NCBI RefSeq assembly: GCF_019048065.1
Contig: NZ_CP077291.1
Coordinates: 62,001 to 126,000 of the forward strand
Reading direction: 5' to 3'
From: Citrobacter farmeri
Lineage (GTDB): Bacteria > Pseudomonadota > Gammaproteobacteria > Enterobacterales > Enterobacteriaceae
DNA length: 64,000 bases
Positions 31,022 through 42,371 of this stretch are shown piece after piece (position 1 is the stretch's first letter; every line of letters starts with the position of its first letter). The notes beneath the pieces were generated by a model. The model was not told the DNA's origin. It saw only the letters and a program-made list of their open reading frames with translations, and did no database searches. The translations under genes were made by a program, and so were the position numbers.

Positions 31022-32155
31022 TCATAGCCTTTGCGAAGCGCGCCCCAGGTATGCATCCCAGTCCTTCCACACCGGCTGTAACCCCTGCGCGAAGAGCGCG
31101 TCGGCGATGGTTTCAGGGCGACGATTATCATGCGGCGCAAATTGTTCCAGTTCAGGATGATCGTCTGCATATCCACCCGGCTGGGTTTTCGAGAACGCGC
31201 TGACGTTGTTAATCGCCAGCGGGATCACGTGGTCGCGAAACCAGGGCGATTCCCGTGTAGATAGCGACAGCTCAATCTCCGGTGTCAGCAGACGGAACGC
31301 GCAAATGGTTTGCACCAGTTGACGCTCATCCATGATCGAGGCGGGTTCAATTCCGCCAGCGCATGGACGCAGGCGCGGGAACGAAATCGAGTAGCGGCTC
31401 TGCCAGTAGTGTTGCTGAAGCCACAGCAAATGCTCAGCAACCATATAGCAATCCACTCGCCAGTTATCGGAAAGACCAATCAGCGCGCCGAGGCCGATCT
31501 TGTCGATACCTGCACGCCCCAGTCGGTCTGGGGTTTCCAGACGCCAGAAGAAATCCTGTTTCTTCCCCCTCAGATGGTGCTGCGCATACATTGCGTCGTG
31601 ATACGTCTCCTGATAGACCATCACCCCATCGAGCCCCAGCGCTTTCAGTTCGGCATATTCCGCCTCGGCTAACGGCTGAACCTCCATTTGCAGCGACGAA
31701 AACTGCTGGCGAATGGTGGGCAAGTGGCGACGAAAATAGTCCATCCCGACCTTTGCCTGATGCTCGCCGGTGACCAACAGGAGATGTTCGAAGCCCAACT
31801 CGCGGATCGCCGCGCACTCCCGGACAATTTCCGTTTCATCCAGCGTTTTGCGCTTGATGCGGTTACTCATCGAAAAACCGCAGTAGGTACAGTCGTTAGC
31901 GCACAGATTGGAGAGATACAGCGGGACGTAAAAACTCACCGTATTGCCGAAGCGCTGGCGGGTGAGCGTCTGCGCCCGTTGTGCCAGCGGTTCAAGATAT
32001 GCGCTCGCGGCAGGTGACAGCAGCGCCATCATATCGTCGCGGCTGGGGCGGGGCGCATTTAGCGCCCGCTCAACGTCAGCTGACGTTTTGCTGTTGATGC
32101 GCAGGCGGATGTCGTCCCAGTCGAGTTGCCGCCAGCGGTCGGTGAACGTTTTCAT
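31022..32155 (-). CDS. thiH: 2-iminoacetate synthase ThiH
   Basis: Radical SAM enzyme that cleaves tyrosine to p-cresol and 2-iminoacetate (dehydroglycine), the glycine-derived part of the thiazole ring. The 377 residues include the cluster motif [10 protein letters not shown] (CxxxCxxC, about residues 85-92) and typical SAM-barrel strands. Its start overlaps the thiG stop by 4 bp. It is the last gene of thiCEFSGH. This oxygen-sensitive route replaces ThiO of aerobes. Confidence 0.97.
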   Translation of the reverse strand: MKTFTDRWRQLDWDDIRLRINSKTSADVERALNAPRPSRDDMMALLSPAASAYLEPLAQRAQTLTRQRFGNTVSFYVPLYLSNLCANDCTYCGFSMSNRIKRKTLDETEIVRECAAIRELGFEHLLLVTGEHQAKVGMDYFRRHLPTIRQQFSSLQMEVQPLAEAEYAELKALGLDGVMVYQETYHDAMYAQHHLRGKKQDFFWRLETPDRLGRAGIDKIGLGALIGLSDNWRVDCYMVAEHLLWLQQHYWQSRYSISFPRLRPCAGGIEPASIMDERQLVQTICAFRLLTPEIELSLSTRESPWFRDHVIPLAINNVSAFSKTQPGGYADDHPELEQFAPHDNRRPETIADALFAQGLQPVWKDWDAYLGRASQRL

Positions 32156-32922
32156 GCCGGAACCTCCAGAAAGCCGGTCAGCGGGCTGGTGGCCTGCGCC
32201 TGCCGGCTGCGGCTACCCGGTCCGGCCTGACGCGCCAGAAGACCGGCCTCCACTGCCAGACGGAAAGCGCGGGCCATCATCACCGGATCGTCCGCCACGG
32301 CAATCGCCGTATTCACCAGCACTGCATCCGCACCCATTTCCAGCGCCTGCGTAGCGTGGCTGGGCACGCCGATTCCGGCATCCACCACCACCGGAATGGT
32401 AGATTGCTGGATAATGATCTCCAGCATGGCCCGGGTTTCCAGTCCCTGGTTAGAGCCAATCGGCGCGCCGAGCGGCATGACGGCCGCACAGCCCACCTCT
32501 TCCAGCCGTTTGCACAGCACCGGATCCGCACCGCAATAGGGTAATACCACAAATCCTTGTTTTACCAGCGTGTCGGCGGCTTTCAGCGTTTCAATTGGGT
32601 CCGGCAGCAGCCAGCGCGCATCGGGGTGAATTTCCAGCTTCAGCCAATGGGTACCGAGCGCCTCGCGCGCAAGCTGTGCGGCAAAGATGGCTTCTTCCGC
32701 CGTTTTCGCCCCAGACGTGTTGGGCAACAGCGTGACGCCCGCGTCGATAAGCGGGGCCAGAATGGCGTCATTGTGCTGGCGCAAATCCACACGCTTCATG
32801 GCCAGTGTCACCAGTTGACTGCCGGAGGCGCGGATCGCGTCAATCATTAAGGCCGGTGACGCAAATTTACCCGTGCCGGTGAACAGATGTGAATCAAACG
32901 TTTTGTCTGCAATACGTAACAT
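32152..32922 (-). CDS. thiG: Thiazole synthase ThiG
   Basis: Condenses 1-deoxy-D-xylulose 5-phosphate, 2-iminoacetate and sulfur from ThiS thiocarboxylate into thiazole phosphate. TIM barrel of 256 residues, starting [49 protein letters not shown] is the phosphate-binding region. The chosen start at 32922 lies 1 bp after the thiS stop; the longer reading frame upstream is inside thiS. ThiG works in complex with ThiH, encoded just downstream. Confidence 0.97.
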   Translation of the reverse strand: MLRIADKTFDSHLFTGTGKFASPALMIDAIRASGSQLVTLAMKRVDLRQHNDAILAPLIDAGVTLLPNTSGAKTAEEAIFAAQLAREALGTHWLKLEIHPDARWLLPDPIETLKAADTLVKQGFVVLPYCGADPVLCKRLEEVGCAAVMPLGAPIGSNQGLETRAMLEIIIQQSTIPVVVDAGIGVPSHATQALEMGADAVLVNTAIAVADDPVMMARAFRLAVEAGLLARQAGPGSRSRQAQATSPLTGFLEVPA

Positions 32923-32923
32923 T

Positions 32924-33124
32924 TCAGCCCCCTGCAATAACCTGAAAAAGCAGGATCTGGTCGCCTTCCTGCACAATATGCTGCTCCCACTGCTCGCGGG
33001 GCAGAATCTGTTGATTCAGCGCCAGTGCGGCGCCGGGTTTTAACTGATTCAATTGGGTCAACAGCGTATGCACGGAGAGTCCCTCTGTGCACTGCATCGG
33101 CTCATCATTGAACTGGATTCGCAT
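32924..33124 (-). CDS. thiS: Sulfur carrier protein ThiS
   Basis: Ubiquitin-like carrier whose C-terminal Gly-Gly is adenylated by ThiF and turned into a thiocarboxylate. The 66-residue protein starts [12 protein letters not shown] and ends FQVIAGG, with the required GG tail. The start at 33124 lies inside the end of thiF, giving a 20-bp overlap and tight translational coupling. Confidence 0.97.
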   Translation of the reverse strand: MRIQFNDEPMQCTEGLSVHTLLTQLNQLKPGAALALNQQILPREQWEQHIVQEGDQILLFQVIAGG

Positions 33125-33863
33125 GTCGTCCTCCACATACCGGACACCCGCTGGCACGGTGTAACGCCAGACTGCGCCACTGGCTGGTTTTACCGTCAAA
33201 CAGACGCAATTCGCTCCCGGGCGTGCCCACGCCGCTGAGGAGTTTGATGGCCTCCAGCGCCTGCAGAGTCCCCATCAACCCGACGACGGGGCCGACAATG
33301 CCCGCGGTACGGCAGTTACGTTCGGGTTCTACTTCGTCCGGCCATAAACAGCGGTAGCAGCCTTGCGTCCAGGGCGGCGTCAATACCATTAACTGGCCGC
33401 CAAAACCGACCGCGCTGGCGGTGATTAGCGGGGTATCGAGTGCCACGCATGCGGCGTTAATTTCCTGACGCGTCGCCATGTTGTCGGTGCAGTCGAGCAC
33501 GACATCCGCTTGCGCCACCGCATGGCTGAGCGCCTCTCCACACAGACGCAGTGGTAGCGAGAGCAGGTCGATATCCGGGTTGAGCCGCGCCAGTCGCTGC
33601 TGTGCGACCTGCGATTTAGATCGGGCAATGTCATCCGTGGTGAACAGGATCTGCCGTTGCAGATTACTGAGATGGATGTCATCGTCGTCCGCCAGCACCA
33701 GCGTGCCGACACCGGCTCCCGCCAGATACAGCGCGGCCGGAGAGCCTAATCCCCCCAACCCGACGATCAGTACGCGGCTGGCGAGCAGCTTTTGCTGGCC
33801 ATCAATGGCGATATCGTCCAGCAGGATCTGACGGCTATAACGCATAAAATCACGGTCATTCAT
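33105..33863 (-). CDS. thiF: Sulfur carrier protein ThiS adenylyltransferase ThiF
   Basis: E1-like enzyme that activates the ThiS C-terminus with ATP. The 252 residues carry the nucleotide loop [20 protein letters not shown], the zinc-binding Cys pairs (CYRCLWPDE and CPVCGG) and the crossover-type active Cys area. It overlaps thiE by 8 bp upstream and thiS by 20 bp downstream. Confidence 0.97.
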   Translation of the reverse strand: MNDRDFMRYSRQILLDDIAIDGQQKLLASRVLIVGLGGLGSPAALYLAGAGVGTLVLADDDDIHLSNLQRQILFTTDDIARSKSQVAQQRLARLNPDIDLLSLPLRLCGEALSHAVAQADVVLDCTDNMATRQEINAACVALDTPLITASAVGFGGQLMVLTPPWTQGCYRCLWPDEVEPERNCRTAGIVGPVVGLMGTLQALEAIKLLSGVGTPGSELRLFDGKTSQWRSLALHRASGCPVCGGRHANPVQ

Positions 33864-34490
33864 CGCCTGCTCCTGCTATTGCCAGTAACTGCGCGGTTGC
33901 CGCGCGCCAGTCCGCAGCCTGGGTAATGGCGCTGACTACCGCAATGCTCCCTACGCCAGTCGCAAGTACCGCCGGTGCGCGGTCCAGACCGATCCCGCCG
34001 ATGGCGACAGTAGGGTAATCGTGCAGACGGTTGATATGTCGCGCCAGCTGTTCCAGCCCCTGCGGCGCAGACGGCATCTGCTTGGTTTGCGTCGGGAAGA
34101 CATGGCCCAGCGCAATGTAGGAGGGACGTGCCGCCAGCGCCACGTCGATCTCCATGTCATCGTGCGTCGAGACGCCCAGGCGTAACCCCGCCGCCTGAAT
34201 CGCTTTCAGATCGGTGGTTTCCAGATCTTCCTGACCCAGATGCACGCCATAGGCACGGTGTTTAATCGCCAGCCGCCAGTAATCGTTAATAAACAGGCGA
34301 GCATTGACGTTTCGCCCCAGCTCGATGGCGGCAACCACGTCGGCTTCCACCTCTTCATCGCGCTTATCTTTGATGCGCAACTGAAGCGTGCGCACGCCAG
34401 CGTCAAGCAGACGCGCAATCCACGCCACGCTGTCGACAACCGGGTAGAGGCCTAAGCGAAACGGAACCGTTGGGAAATCAGGCTGATACA

Positions 34491-34491
<1 letters not shown>
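33856..34491 (-). CDS. thiE: Thiamine-phosphate synthase ThiE
   Basis: Joins HMP-pyrophosphate and thiazole phosphate to thiamine phosphate. A TIM barrel of 211 residues with [38 protein letters not shown] and the phosphate-binding AIGGIGL. The start codon shares one base with the thiC stop, as is usual for thiCE in enterobacteria. Confidence 0.97.
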
Positions 34492-36395
<1,904 letters not shown>

Positions 36396-36482
36396 TCATT
36401 CCAAAAAGTAAGGAGATGGCTTGTCAGACGACGGAGGAGTAATAGATGTGCGCCGCCCGTTAAGGCTTACGCATAAAGCAGA

Positions 36483-36596
36483 ATTACTCTTGTTCCCTTC
36501 GCAGGTTTTAACCTGATCAGGTTCCGCGGATCCCGAATTAACGGTCTCAGCCTTTTCCACTTCAAGCTTTCGTGGAAAATAAGCACTCCGACAAGA
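36483..36596 (-). promoter_or_regulatory. TPP riboswitch (THI element) of thiCEFSGH
   Basis: On the minus strand the conserved THI-box elements CTGAGA and ACCTGATCAGGTTAAAACC followed by GCGAAGGGAAC are seen, together with the closing-stem arm CGGAGTGC near 36590. Thiamine pyrophosphate binding shuts down thiC expression in E. coli by blocking translation and promoting termination; the short distance to thiC fits that. Confidence 0.95.
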
Positions 36597-36600
36597 TAAC

Positions 36601-36620
36601 GCCCCTCAGAAGAGGGGGAC
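36601..36620 (-). terminator. Weak terminator between rsd and the thi operon
   Basis: On the minus strand CCCCTCTTCTGAGGGG forms a short hairpin between the rsd stop and the riboswitch; the following sequence has only a short T-rich stretch. It may end the rsd transcript. Confidence 0.5.
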
Positions 36621-36651
36621 GTTTGTAAATTACGCGTTAGTAATGCAAAAC

Positions 36652-37140
36652 TCAAGCAGGACGTTTGATGACGGCGTTCTCGTGCATGGCGTCAAAGACC
36701 AGCATAATCAGCTTATCTTCCAGCGCAAATCGGGCTTCCAGCGCTTCGCCGAGATCGGACAAAACCTGTTGAAACTCCAGGCAGTTATCGTGATCTATCG
36801 CCGTTTCCAGGCTGGAGTCATAATAGTCCATGATGCGTTGTGTATTCGCTTCCAGTAGCGGCCAAATTTTTGTCGCTTTTAAAAGCTGCCCGTTGCCTTC
36901 CAATTTGTGGAGAATACGTTCATAAATACTGAAGTGTCCGGTGGAGAGATAATCGACCAGGCTCTGACAAAAATCATCCAGCGCTTTTTCATTCAGCCGC
37001 ATGTACGATTCTTTGCCAGGCTTAATGCCAACCAGATTGTAGTAAGCCACGAGCAGGTGCTTACGTATATGTAGCCAGCGATCAACCAGTTTGTTACTTC
37101 CTCTGACGCGCTCTGTCAGGTCTTCCAGCTGGTTTAGCAT
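36652..37140 (-). CDS. rsd: Anti-sigma-70 factor Rsd
   Basis: Stationary-phase protein that binds region 4 of sigma-70 and favours alternative sigma factors; it also interacts with dephosphorylated HPr. The 162 residues begin MLNQLEDLTERVRGSNKLVDRWLHIRK-like and are all-helical, relatives of AlgQ. In the same direction as thiC and divergent from nudC, the same order as in E. coli. Confidence 0.96.
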   Translation of the reverse strand: MLNQLEDLTERVRGSNKLVDRWLHIRKHLLVAYYNLVGIKPGKESYMRLNEKALDDFCQSLVDYLSTGHFSIYERILHKLEGNGQLLKATKIWPLLEANTQRIMDYYDSSLETAIDHDNCLEFQQVLSDLGEALEARFALEDKLIMLVFDAMHENAVIKRPA

Positions 37141-37237
37141 GATTGACTCCGCAAGTGTAGATTTTAAAACTGCTCACGCAGGAATTGTAAAAATAATGTT
37201 ATCAACATGCCAGTGAAGCAAAGGTAGTGCAAGAGCT

Positions 37238-38011
37238 ATGGATCGTATTATTGAAAAATTAGATCACGGCTGGTGGATCGTCAGTCATGAGCAAAAATTA
37301 TGGTTGCCTCACGGCGAATTGCCACATGGTGACGCGACACATTTCGATCTTGTCGGGCAGCCTGCGCTGCATATCGGAGAGTGGGAAGGAGAGCCCGTCT
37401 GGCTGGTACAACAGCACCGGCGTCACGAGATGGGATCGGTTCGCCAGGTGCTCGATCAGGATGTGGGTCTGTTTCAACTGGCGGGTCGCGGTGTGCAACT
37501 GGCCGAGTTTTATCGTTCGCATAAGTTCTGCGGCTACTGCGGACACCCCATGCATCCGAGTAAAACGGAGTGGGCGATGCTCTGTACCCACTGTCGTGAA
37601 CGTTACTATCCGCAAATCGCCCCCTGTATTATTGTCGCCATTCGCCGCGATGACTCGATCCTGCTTGCTCAACACGTTCGCCACCGCAACGGTGTGCATA
37701 CTGTGCTCGCCGGATTCGTTGAAGTGGGCGAAACCCTGGAACAGGCGGTGGCGCGCGAAGTGATGGAAGAGAGCGGTATCAAAGTGAAAAACCTGCGCTA
37801 TGTGACTTCGCAGCCCTGGCCTTTCCCGATGTCGCTGATGACTGCGTTTATGGCGGAGTACGACAGCGGCGAGATCGTCATCGACCCGAAAGAGCTGCTG
37901 GAGGCAAACTGGTATCGTTACGATAATTTACCGCTCCTGCCGCCGCCAGGCACCGTCGCACGGCGTCTCATCGAAGATACCGTGGCAATGTGTCGGGCTG
38001 AGTATGAGTGA
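37238..38011 (+). CDS. nudC: NAD-capped RNA hydrolase / NADH pyrophosphatase NudC
   Basis: Nudix hydrolase that removes 5'-NAD caps from RNA and cleaves NADH. The four zinc ligands C98, C101, C116 and C119 are in place, and the Nudix box runs from G159 to about I181 ([20 protein letters not shown]). The NADH-pyrophosphatase signature [11 protein letters not shown] follows. The length of 257 residues is standard. Confidence 0.97.
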   Translation: MDRIIEKLDHGWWIVSHEQKLWLPHGELPHGDATHFDLVGQPALHIGEWEGEPVWLVQQHRRHEMGSVRQVLDQDVGLFQLAGRGVQLAEFYRSHKFCGYCGHPMHPSKTEWAMLCTHCRERYYPQIAPCIIVAIRRDDSILLAQHVRHRNGVHTVLAGFVEVGETLEQAVAREVMEESGIKVKNLRYVTSQPWPFPMSLMTAFMAEYDSGEIVIDPKELLEANWYRYDNLPLLPPPGTVARRLIEDTVAMCRAEYE

Positions 38012-38056
38012 ATCACGTGATACACTGACGGCCTGACGCAATAAGGAACTGCAAAA

Positions 38057-39121
38057 ATGACCGAACTGAAGAACGATCGTTATCTGCGTGCGCTGCTGCG
38101 CCAGCCCGTTGATGTCACCCCGGTATGGATGATGCGCCAGGCGGGCCGCTATTTACCGGAATATAAAGCCACCCGCGCAGAGGCGGGCGATTTTATGTCG
38201 CTGTGCAAAAATGCCGAGCTGGCCTGTGAAGTCACACTCCAGCCGCTGCGCCGTTATCCGCTTGATGCGGCGATCCTCTTCTCGGATATTCTGACTATTC
38301 CGGATGCGATGGGGCTGGGCCTCTATTTTGAAGCCGGTGAAGGCCCGCGTTTCACAGCCCCGGTGGCCTGTAAAGCCGATGTCGACAAACTGCCGGTTCC
38401 CGATCCGGAAGATGAACTGGGCTACGTGATGAATGCGGTACGTACGATTCGTCGCGAGCTGAAAGGCGACGTGCCGCTGATCGGTTTCTCCGGCAGTCCG
38501 TGGACGCTGGCGACCTACATGGTAGAAGGCGGAAGCAGCAAAGCCTTTACCGTGATTAAAAAGATGATGTATGCCGACCCGAAAACGCTGCATGCGCTGC
38601 TTGATAAGCTGGCGAAGAGCGTCACGTTGTATCTCAATGCCCAAATCAAAGCGGGTGCGCAGTCGGTGATGATTTTTGACACCTGGGGCGGTGTGCTGAC
38701 CGGGCGCGATTATCAGCAGTTCTCGCTGTATTACATGCATAAAATCGTCGATGGCCTGCTGCGTGAAAACGACGGTCGCCGCGTGCCGGTAACGCTGTTT
38801 ACCAAAGGTGGCGGACAATGGCTGGAAGCGATGGCGGAAACGGGTTGCGATGCACTCGGACTCGACTGGACCACCGACATTGCCGATGCGCGTCGTCGTG
38901 TCGGCCATAAAGTGGCCTTGCAGGGCAATATGGACCCGTCGATGCTCTATGCGCCTGCGGCGCGTATCGAAGAAGAGGTGGCGACGATCCTCTCTGGTTT
39001 TGGCCAGGGTGAGGGGCACGTTTTTAACCTCGGCCATGGTATTCATCAGGACGTGCCGCCTGAACATGCCGGCGTCTTTGTAGAGGCGGTGCACCGCTTA
39101 TCTGCGCAGTATCATAAGTAG
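38057..39121 (+). CDS. hemE: Uroporphyrinogen decarboxylase HemE
   Basis: Decarboxylates the four acetate side chains of uroporphyrinogen III to give coproporphyrinogen III. The 354-residue barrel opens with the [15 protein letters not shown] signature, and [17 protein letters not shown] and [13 protein letters not shown] follow. AAGGAACTGC lies before ATG. nfi begins 9 bp later in the same direction, so hemE-nfi-yjaG likely form one transcript. Confidence 0.98.
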   Translation: MTELKNDRYLRALLRQPVDVTPVWMMRQAGRYLPEYKATRAEAGDFMSLCKNAELACEVTLQPLRRYPLDAAILFSDILTIPDAMGLGLYFEAGEGPRFTAPVACKADVDKLPVPDPEDELGYVMNAVRTIRRELKGDVPLIGFSGSPWTLATYMVEGGSSKAFTVIKKMMYADPKTLHALLDKLAKSVTLYLNAQIKAGAQSVMIFDTWGGVLTGRDYQQFSLYYMHKIVDGLLRENDGRRVPVTLFTKGGGQWLEAMAETGCDALGLDWTTDIADARRRVGHKVALQGNMDPSMLYAPAARIEEEVATILSGFGQGEGHVFNLGHGIHQDVPPEHAGVFVEAVHRLSAQYHK

Positions 39122-39130
39122 GGGGTCAGT

Positions 39131-39802
39131 ATGGATCTCGCGTCGCTACGCGCTCAACAGCTTGAACTGGCCTCCTCGGTCATCCGTACAGATCGATTTG
39201 ATCGCGATCCACCGGATCTTATCGCGGGTGCCGATGTCGGGTTTGAGCAGAATGGTGAGGTGACGCGAGCCGCGATGGTGTTGCTGAAATATCCCTCGCT
39301 GGAACTGGTTGAATATCAGGTGGCGCGCATCGCCACCACCATGCCCTATATCCCCGGCTTTCTCTCCTTTCGCGAGACGCCCGCGCTGCTTGCCGCGTGG
39401 GCGCAATTGTCGCAAAAACCTGATTTGCTGTTTGTGGATGGACACGGTATTTCCCACCCACGCCGTCTCGGCGTGGCCAGCCACTTTGGACTGCTGGTAG
39501 AGGTGCCGACCATTGGCGTGGCGAAAAAGCGTTTGTGCGGCAAGTTTGACCCCCTCGGTGCTGAACCTGGCGCGCTGGCACCGCTGATGGACAAAGGCGA
39601 ACAGCTGGCGTGGGTCTGGCGCAGCAAAGCGCGCTGTAATCCACTGTTTATCGCCACAGGCCATCGCGTTGGGCTGGACAGCGCTCTGGCGTGGGTACAG
39701 CGCTGTATGAACGGCTATCGTCTGCCGGAGCCGACCCGCTGGGCGGATGCCGTAGCATCGGAACGTCCGGCGTTTATGCGATGGCAGGAAATTCAACCCT
39801 GA
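39131..39802 (+). CDS. nfi: Endonuclease V (deoxyinosine 3' endonuclease)
   Basis: Repair nuclease that cuts the second phosphodiester 3' to deoxyinosine. The 223 residues hold the metal-binding carboxylates of the RNase H-like fold at D35 (IAGADVGF), E82 (FRETPALL) and D103 ([14 protein letters not shown]). It is downstream of hemE and upstream of yjaG as in E. coli. Confidence 0.96.
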   Translation: MDLASLRAQQLELASSVIRTDRFDRDPPDLIAGADVGFEQNGEVTRAAMVLLKYPSLELVEYQVARIATTMPYIPGFLSFRETPALLAAWAQLSQKPDLLFVDGHGISHPRRLGVASHFGLLVEVPTIGVAKKRLCGKFDPLGAEPGALAPLMDKGEQLAWVWRSKARCNPLFIATGHRVGLDSALAWVQRCMNGYRLPEPTRWADAVASERPAFMRWQEIQP

Positions 39803-39843
39803 TTGATGTACACTGCCGCTAATTTCTGATTCGAGAATTCATC

Positions 39844-40434
39844 ATGTTACAAAACCCGATTCATCTGCGTCTGGAACGTCTGGAAAGCTGGCAGCATGTC
39901 ACTTTTATGGCCTGCCTGTGTGAGCGCATGTACCCGAACTATGCCATGTTCTGCCACCAGACCGGGTTTGGCGACGGCCAGGTGTACCGTCGTATTCTGG
40001 ACCTGATCTGGGAGACGTTGACGGTCAAAGACGCGAAAGTGAATTTTGACAGCCAACTGGAGAAGTTTGAAGAAGCGATCCCGGCTGCTGATGATTATGA
40101 CCTGTACGGGGTTTATCCGGCCATTGATGCCTGCGTGGCGTTAAGTGAGTTGGTTCATTCTCGTTTGAGCGGTGAGACGCTGGAACACGCCATTGAAGTC
40201 AGCAAGACGTCCATTACTACGGTTGCAATGCTGGAAATGACCCAGGCTGGTCGAGAAATGAGCGATGAAGAGCTCAAAGATAACCCGGCCGTGGAACAAG
40301 AGTGGGATATTCAGTGGGAAATATTCCGACTTTTAGCGGACTGCGAAGAACGCGACATTGAGCTGATAAAAGGGCTCAGAGCAGACCTGCGTGAGGCTGG
40401 TGAGAGCAATATCGGTATAAATTTGCAGCAGTAA
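39844..40434 (+). CDS. yjaG: DUF416 family protein YjaG
   Basis: Conserved 196-residue cytoplasmic protein of unknown function, found mostly in gammaproteobacteria, usually just before hupA. It starts MLQNPIHLRLERLESWQ and is mainly alpha-helical and acidic (pI low by composition), without signal peptide or membrane segment. Confidence 0.94.
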   Translation: MLQNPIHLRLERLESWQHVTFMACLCERMYPNYAMFCHQTGFGDGQVYRRILDLIWETLTVKDAKVNFDSQLEKFEEAIPAADDYDLYGVYPAIDACVALSELVHSRLSGETLEHAIEVSKTSITTVAMLEMTQAGREMSDEELKDNPAVEQEWDIQWEIFRLLADCEERDIELIKGLRADLREAGESNIGINLQQ

Positions 40435-40620
40435 GACACGAAAACGTGATTTAACTTCTGAATTGTCGTACCTGAAGGCTTCCCTTCCGCCCCCCGTCTG
40501 GTCTACATTTGGAGGGCGAAAAAAAGTGGCTATCGGTGCGTGTATGCAGGAGAGTGCTTTTCTGGCATTTCCGTCGCACTCGATGCTTAGCAAGCGATAA
40601 ACACATTGTAAGGATAACTT

Positions 40621-40893
40621 ATGAATAAGACTCAACTGATTGATGTAATTGCAGACAAAGCAGAACTGTCCAAAACCCAGGCTAAAGCTGCTCTGGAATC
40701 CACTCTGGCTGCTATTACTGAGTCTCTGAAAGAAGGCGATGCTGTACAACTGGTTGGTTTCGGTACCTTCAAAGTGAACCACCGTGCTGAGCGCACTGGC
40801 CGCAACCCGCAGACCGGTAAAGAAATCAAAATCGCCGCAGCTAACGTACCGGCGTTTGTTTCTGGTAAAGCACTGAAAGACGCAGTTAAGTAA
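40621..40893 (+). CDS. hupA: DNA-binding protein HU-alpha
   Basis: Nucleoid protein that bends DNA, forming homodimers or dimers with HupB. The 90 residues include [19 protein letters not shown], the beta-arm that enters the minor groove. AAGGATAACTT precedes ATG. The 186-bp gap from yjaG holds its promoter region. Confidence 0.99.
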   Translation: MNKTQLIDVIADKAELSKTQAKAALESTLAAITESLKEGDAVQLVGFGTFKVNHRAERTGRNPQTGKEIKIAAANVPAFVSGKALKDAVK

Positions 40894-40905
40894 GACCGCG
40901 TGGCT

Positions 40906-41601
40906 GTGAACAGTTTTAATGAAGGGGCGGTTTCGCCCCTTTCGTCTGTCTGGCGTCGCATGTTGACGTTAGCAGGCGTACTGTTGCTGACGGCCTGTAG
41001 CCATAACACTTCTCTTCCGCCGTTTACGGCCAGCGGCTTTGCTGACAACCAGGGCGCGGTGCGTATCTGGCGTAAAGATGCCGCAGATGGCGTCCATTTG
41101 CTTTCGGTATTTAGCCCGTGGCGTAATGGCAGTACCACAACCAGCGAGTACCGCTGGCAGGGTGATACCCTTTCACTGATAGAACTCAATATTTTTGGCG
41201 AACCGCCGGAACATATCCGCGTGCGTTTTGACGATCGGGGCGAGCTGAGTTTTATGCAGCGCGAAGTCGATGGTCAAAAACAACAGTTGTCGAACGATCA
41301 AATCGAATTATACCGTTATCGTGCCGAGCAGATCCGCCAGACCAGCGATGCATTGCGTCAGGGACGGGTGGTATTGCGCCAGGGACGCTGGCATGCGGCT
41401 GAACATGCGGTTACCACCTGCGAAGGTGAGACGATGAAGCCGGATTTAGACGCCCGGGCGATGAGTCATATTGAGCGCCGCCAGAGTCGTTCATCTGTTG
41501 ATGTCAGCGTGGCATGGCTGGAGGCGCCCGAAGGGTCACAGCTTCTGCTGGTGGCAAATTCCGACTTCTGTCACTGGCAACCAAAAGAAAAAACGTTTTG
41601 A
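40906..41601 (+). CDS. yjaH: DUF1481 lipoprotein YjaH
   Basis: Predicted lipoprotein of unknown function. From the GTG at 40906 (MNSFNEGAVSPL) it has 231 residues, the E. coli start; an in-frame GTG at 40900 would add two. The N-terminal hydrophobic segment ends in the lipobox LLTAC (Cys about residue 32), indicating lipid attachment. It begins 12 bp after hupA stop, so is probably cotranscribed. A two-part REP element follows. Confidence 0.9.
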   Translation: MNSFNEGAVSPLSSVWRRMLTLAGVLLLTACSHNTSLPPFTASGFADNQGAVRIWRKDAADGVHLLSVFSPWRNGSTTTSEYRWQGDTLSLIELNIFGEPPEHIRVRFDDRGELSFMQREVDGQKQQLSNDQIELYRYRAEQIRQTSDALRQGRVVLRQGRWHAAEHAVTTCEGETMKPDLDARAMSHIERRQSRSSVDVSVAWLEAPEGSQLLLVANSDFCHWQPKEKTF

Positions 41602-41602
41602 A

Positions 41603-41677
41603 TGCCTGATGGCGCTACGCTTATCAGGCCTACAGCGTGTCTGGCGTAGGCCGGATAAGGCAAAGCCGTCATCCGGC
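41603..41677. repeat. BIME (two REP units) between yjaH and zraP
   Basis: GCCTGAT...ATCAGGC and GCCGGATAAGGC...CATCCGGC are two inverted REP palindromes in tandem, placed between convergent genes, a typical site for such elements. Confidence 0.85.
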
Positions 41678-41686
41678 CATCAGCGA

Positions 41687-42121
41687 TTACCAGCGCCCCA
41701 TCCCCATGTGGCCGCCACCGCCACCACATCCGCCGTAGCCCATCCCCATACCGCCAGGGACACCGGCCTGAGCCATTGCGACATCCCGTTTCACTCGTTG
41801 TTCATCCAGTGACTGTCTTAAGGATTCCATCTCTTTCGCCACCGCACTGATTTTGGCGGTATCCGGCGGATTAGTTGCTAACAGCGCATTGTACTCATAG
41901 CGTTTGGACATCAGTTGCTGGCGCAGGGCGTTAGTCTGGGTGTAAAAGTCATTATGGATTTTTTGCGCGGCAGCCTGCTGCTCTGCGCTCAGTCCACTGC
42001 CATTCTGTTGCCACATGCCGCCGCCGTTCCCCCAGTGATGCCGTGCCAGTGCGGGGCTGGAGCCCAACACCATCAAAGAAAGGGCGATCAACGCCAGGCC
42101 TGCTTTCGTGTTCCGTTTCAT
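41687..42121 (-). CDS. zraP: Zinc resistance-associated periplasmic chaperone ZraP
   Basis: Periplasmic zinc-binding protein of the CpxP/Spy/ZraP group that also dampens ZraS signalling. The start at 42121 gives 144 residues with a signal peptide (about 1-26, ending SPALA), zinc-binding HHWGNGGGMW after it, a helical LTxxQ-like core (SAEQQAAAQKIHNDFY), and a Gly/His/Cys-rich tail GGCGGGGGHMGMGRW. An ATG directly before it is also possible; AGGAGG serves either. Divergent from zraSR with a sigma-54 promoter. Confidence 0.93.
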   Translation of the reverse strand: MKRNTKAGLALIALSLMVLGSSPALARHHWGNGGGMWQQNGSGLSAEQQAAAQKIHNDFYTQTNALRQQLMSKRYEYNALLATNPPDTAKISAVAKEMESLRQSLDEQRVKRDVAMAQAGVPGGMGMGYGGCGGGGGHMGMGRW

Positions 42122-42157
42122 CATTTTTCCTCCTGTGGGTGGTCTTATCTTCCGTAT

Positions 42158-42173
42158 TGCATCTTCCGTGCCA
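42158..42173 (-). promoter_or_regulatory. Sigma-54 promoter of zraP
   Basis: On the minus strand TGGCACGGAAGATGCA has the -24 GG and -12 GC of sigma-54 promoters at the right spacing, about 40 bp before the zraP start. It agrees with the known RpoN and ZraR dependence of the gene. Confidence 0.85.
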
Positions 42174-42228
42174 GACCGATTTTTCCCATCCGGCGCGGGC
42201 TCTGGCGACACGCGGGGCAGCAAGACGA

Positions 42229-42270
42229 GTAAAAATGACCCACCGGTAAGATGCAGCGAGTCATTTTTAC
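42229..42270. promoter_or_regulatory. ZraR upstream activating sequence (inverted repeat)
   Basis: GTAAAAATGAC (42229-42239) and GTCATTTTTAC (42260-42270) are perfect 11-bp inverted copies with centres 31 bp apart, about three helical turns. They sit between the two divergent sigma-54 promoters, as expected for a shared enhancer for ZraR. Confidence 0.85.
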
Positions 42271-42322
42271 CCGTCAGCGTCGGCAGTTTGCGTAACAAGA
42301 CCGGGATACGGGCCGCGAAAAG

Positions 42323-42338
42323 TGGCATGATTTCTGCT
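42323..42338 (+). promoter_or_regulatory. Sigma-54 promoter of zraSR
   Basis: TGGCATGATTTCTGCT has the -24 GG and -12 GC elements, about 35 bp before the zraS start. Confidence 0.8.
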
Positions 42339-42371
42339 GAAACAACGAAGGGATTGAGCCACAGAGAGCAG

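Noticed and set aside
40781..41189. A minus-strand frame spanning the hupA-yjaH junction
   Set aside because: Antisense to two conserved genes, no ribosome site or family match.
42108..42371. 88-residue N-terminal extension of ZraS
   Set aside because: It would run through the zraP start, both sigma-54 promoters and the ZraR site; homologues start at the MRMMRGHKD region.
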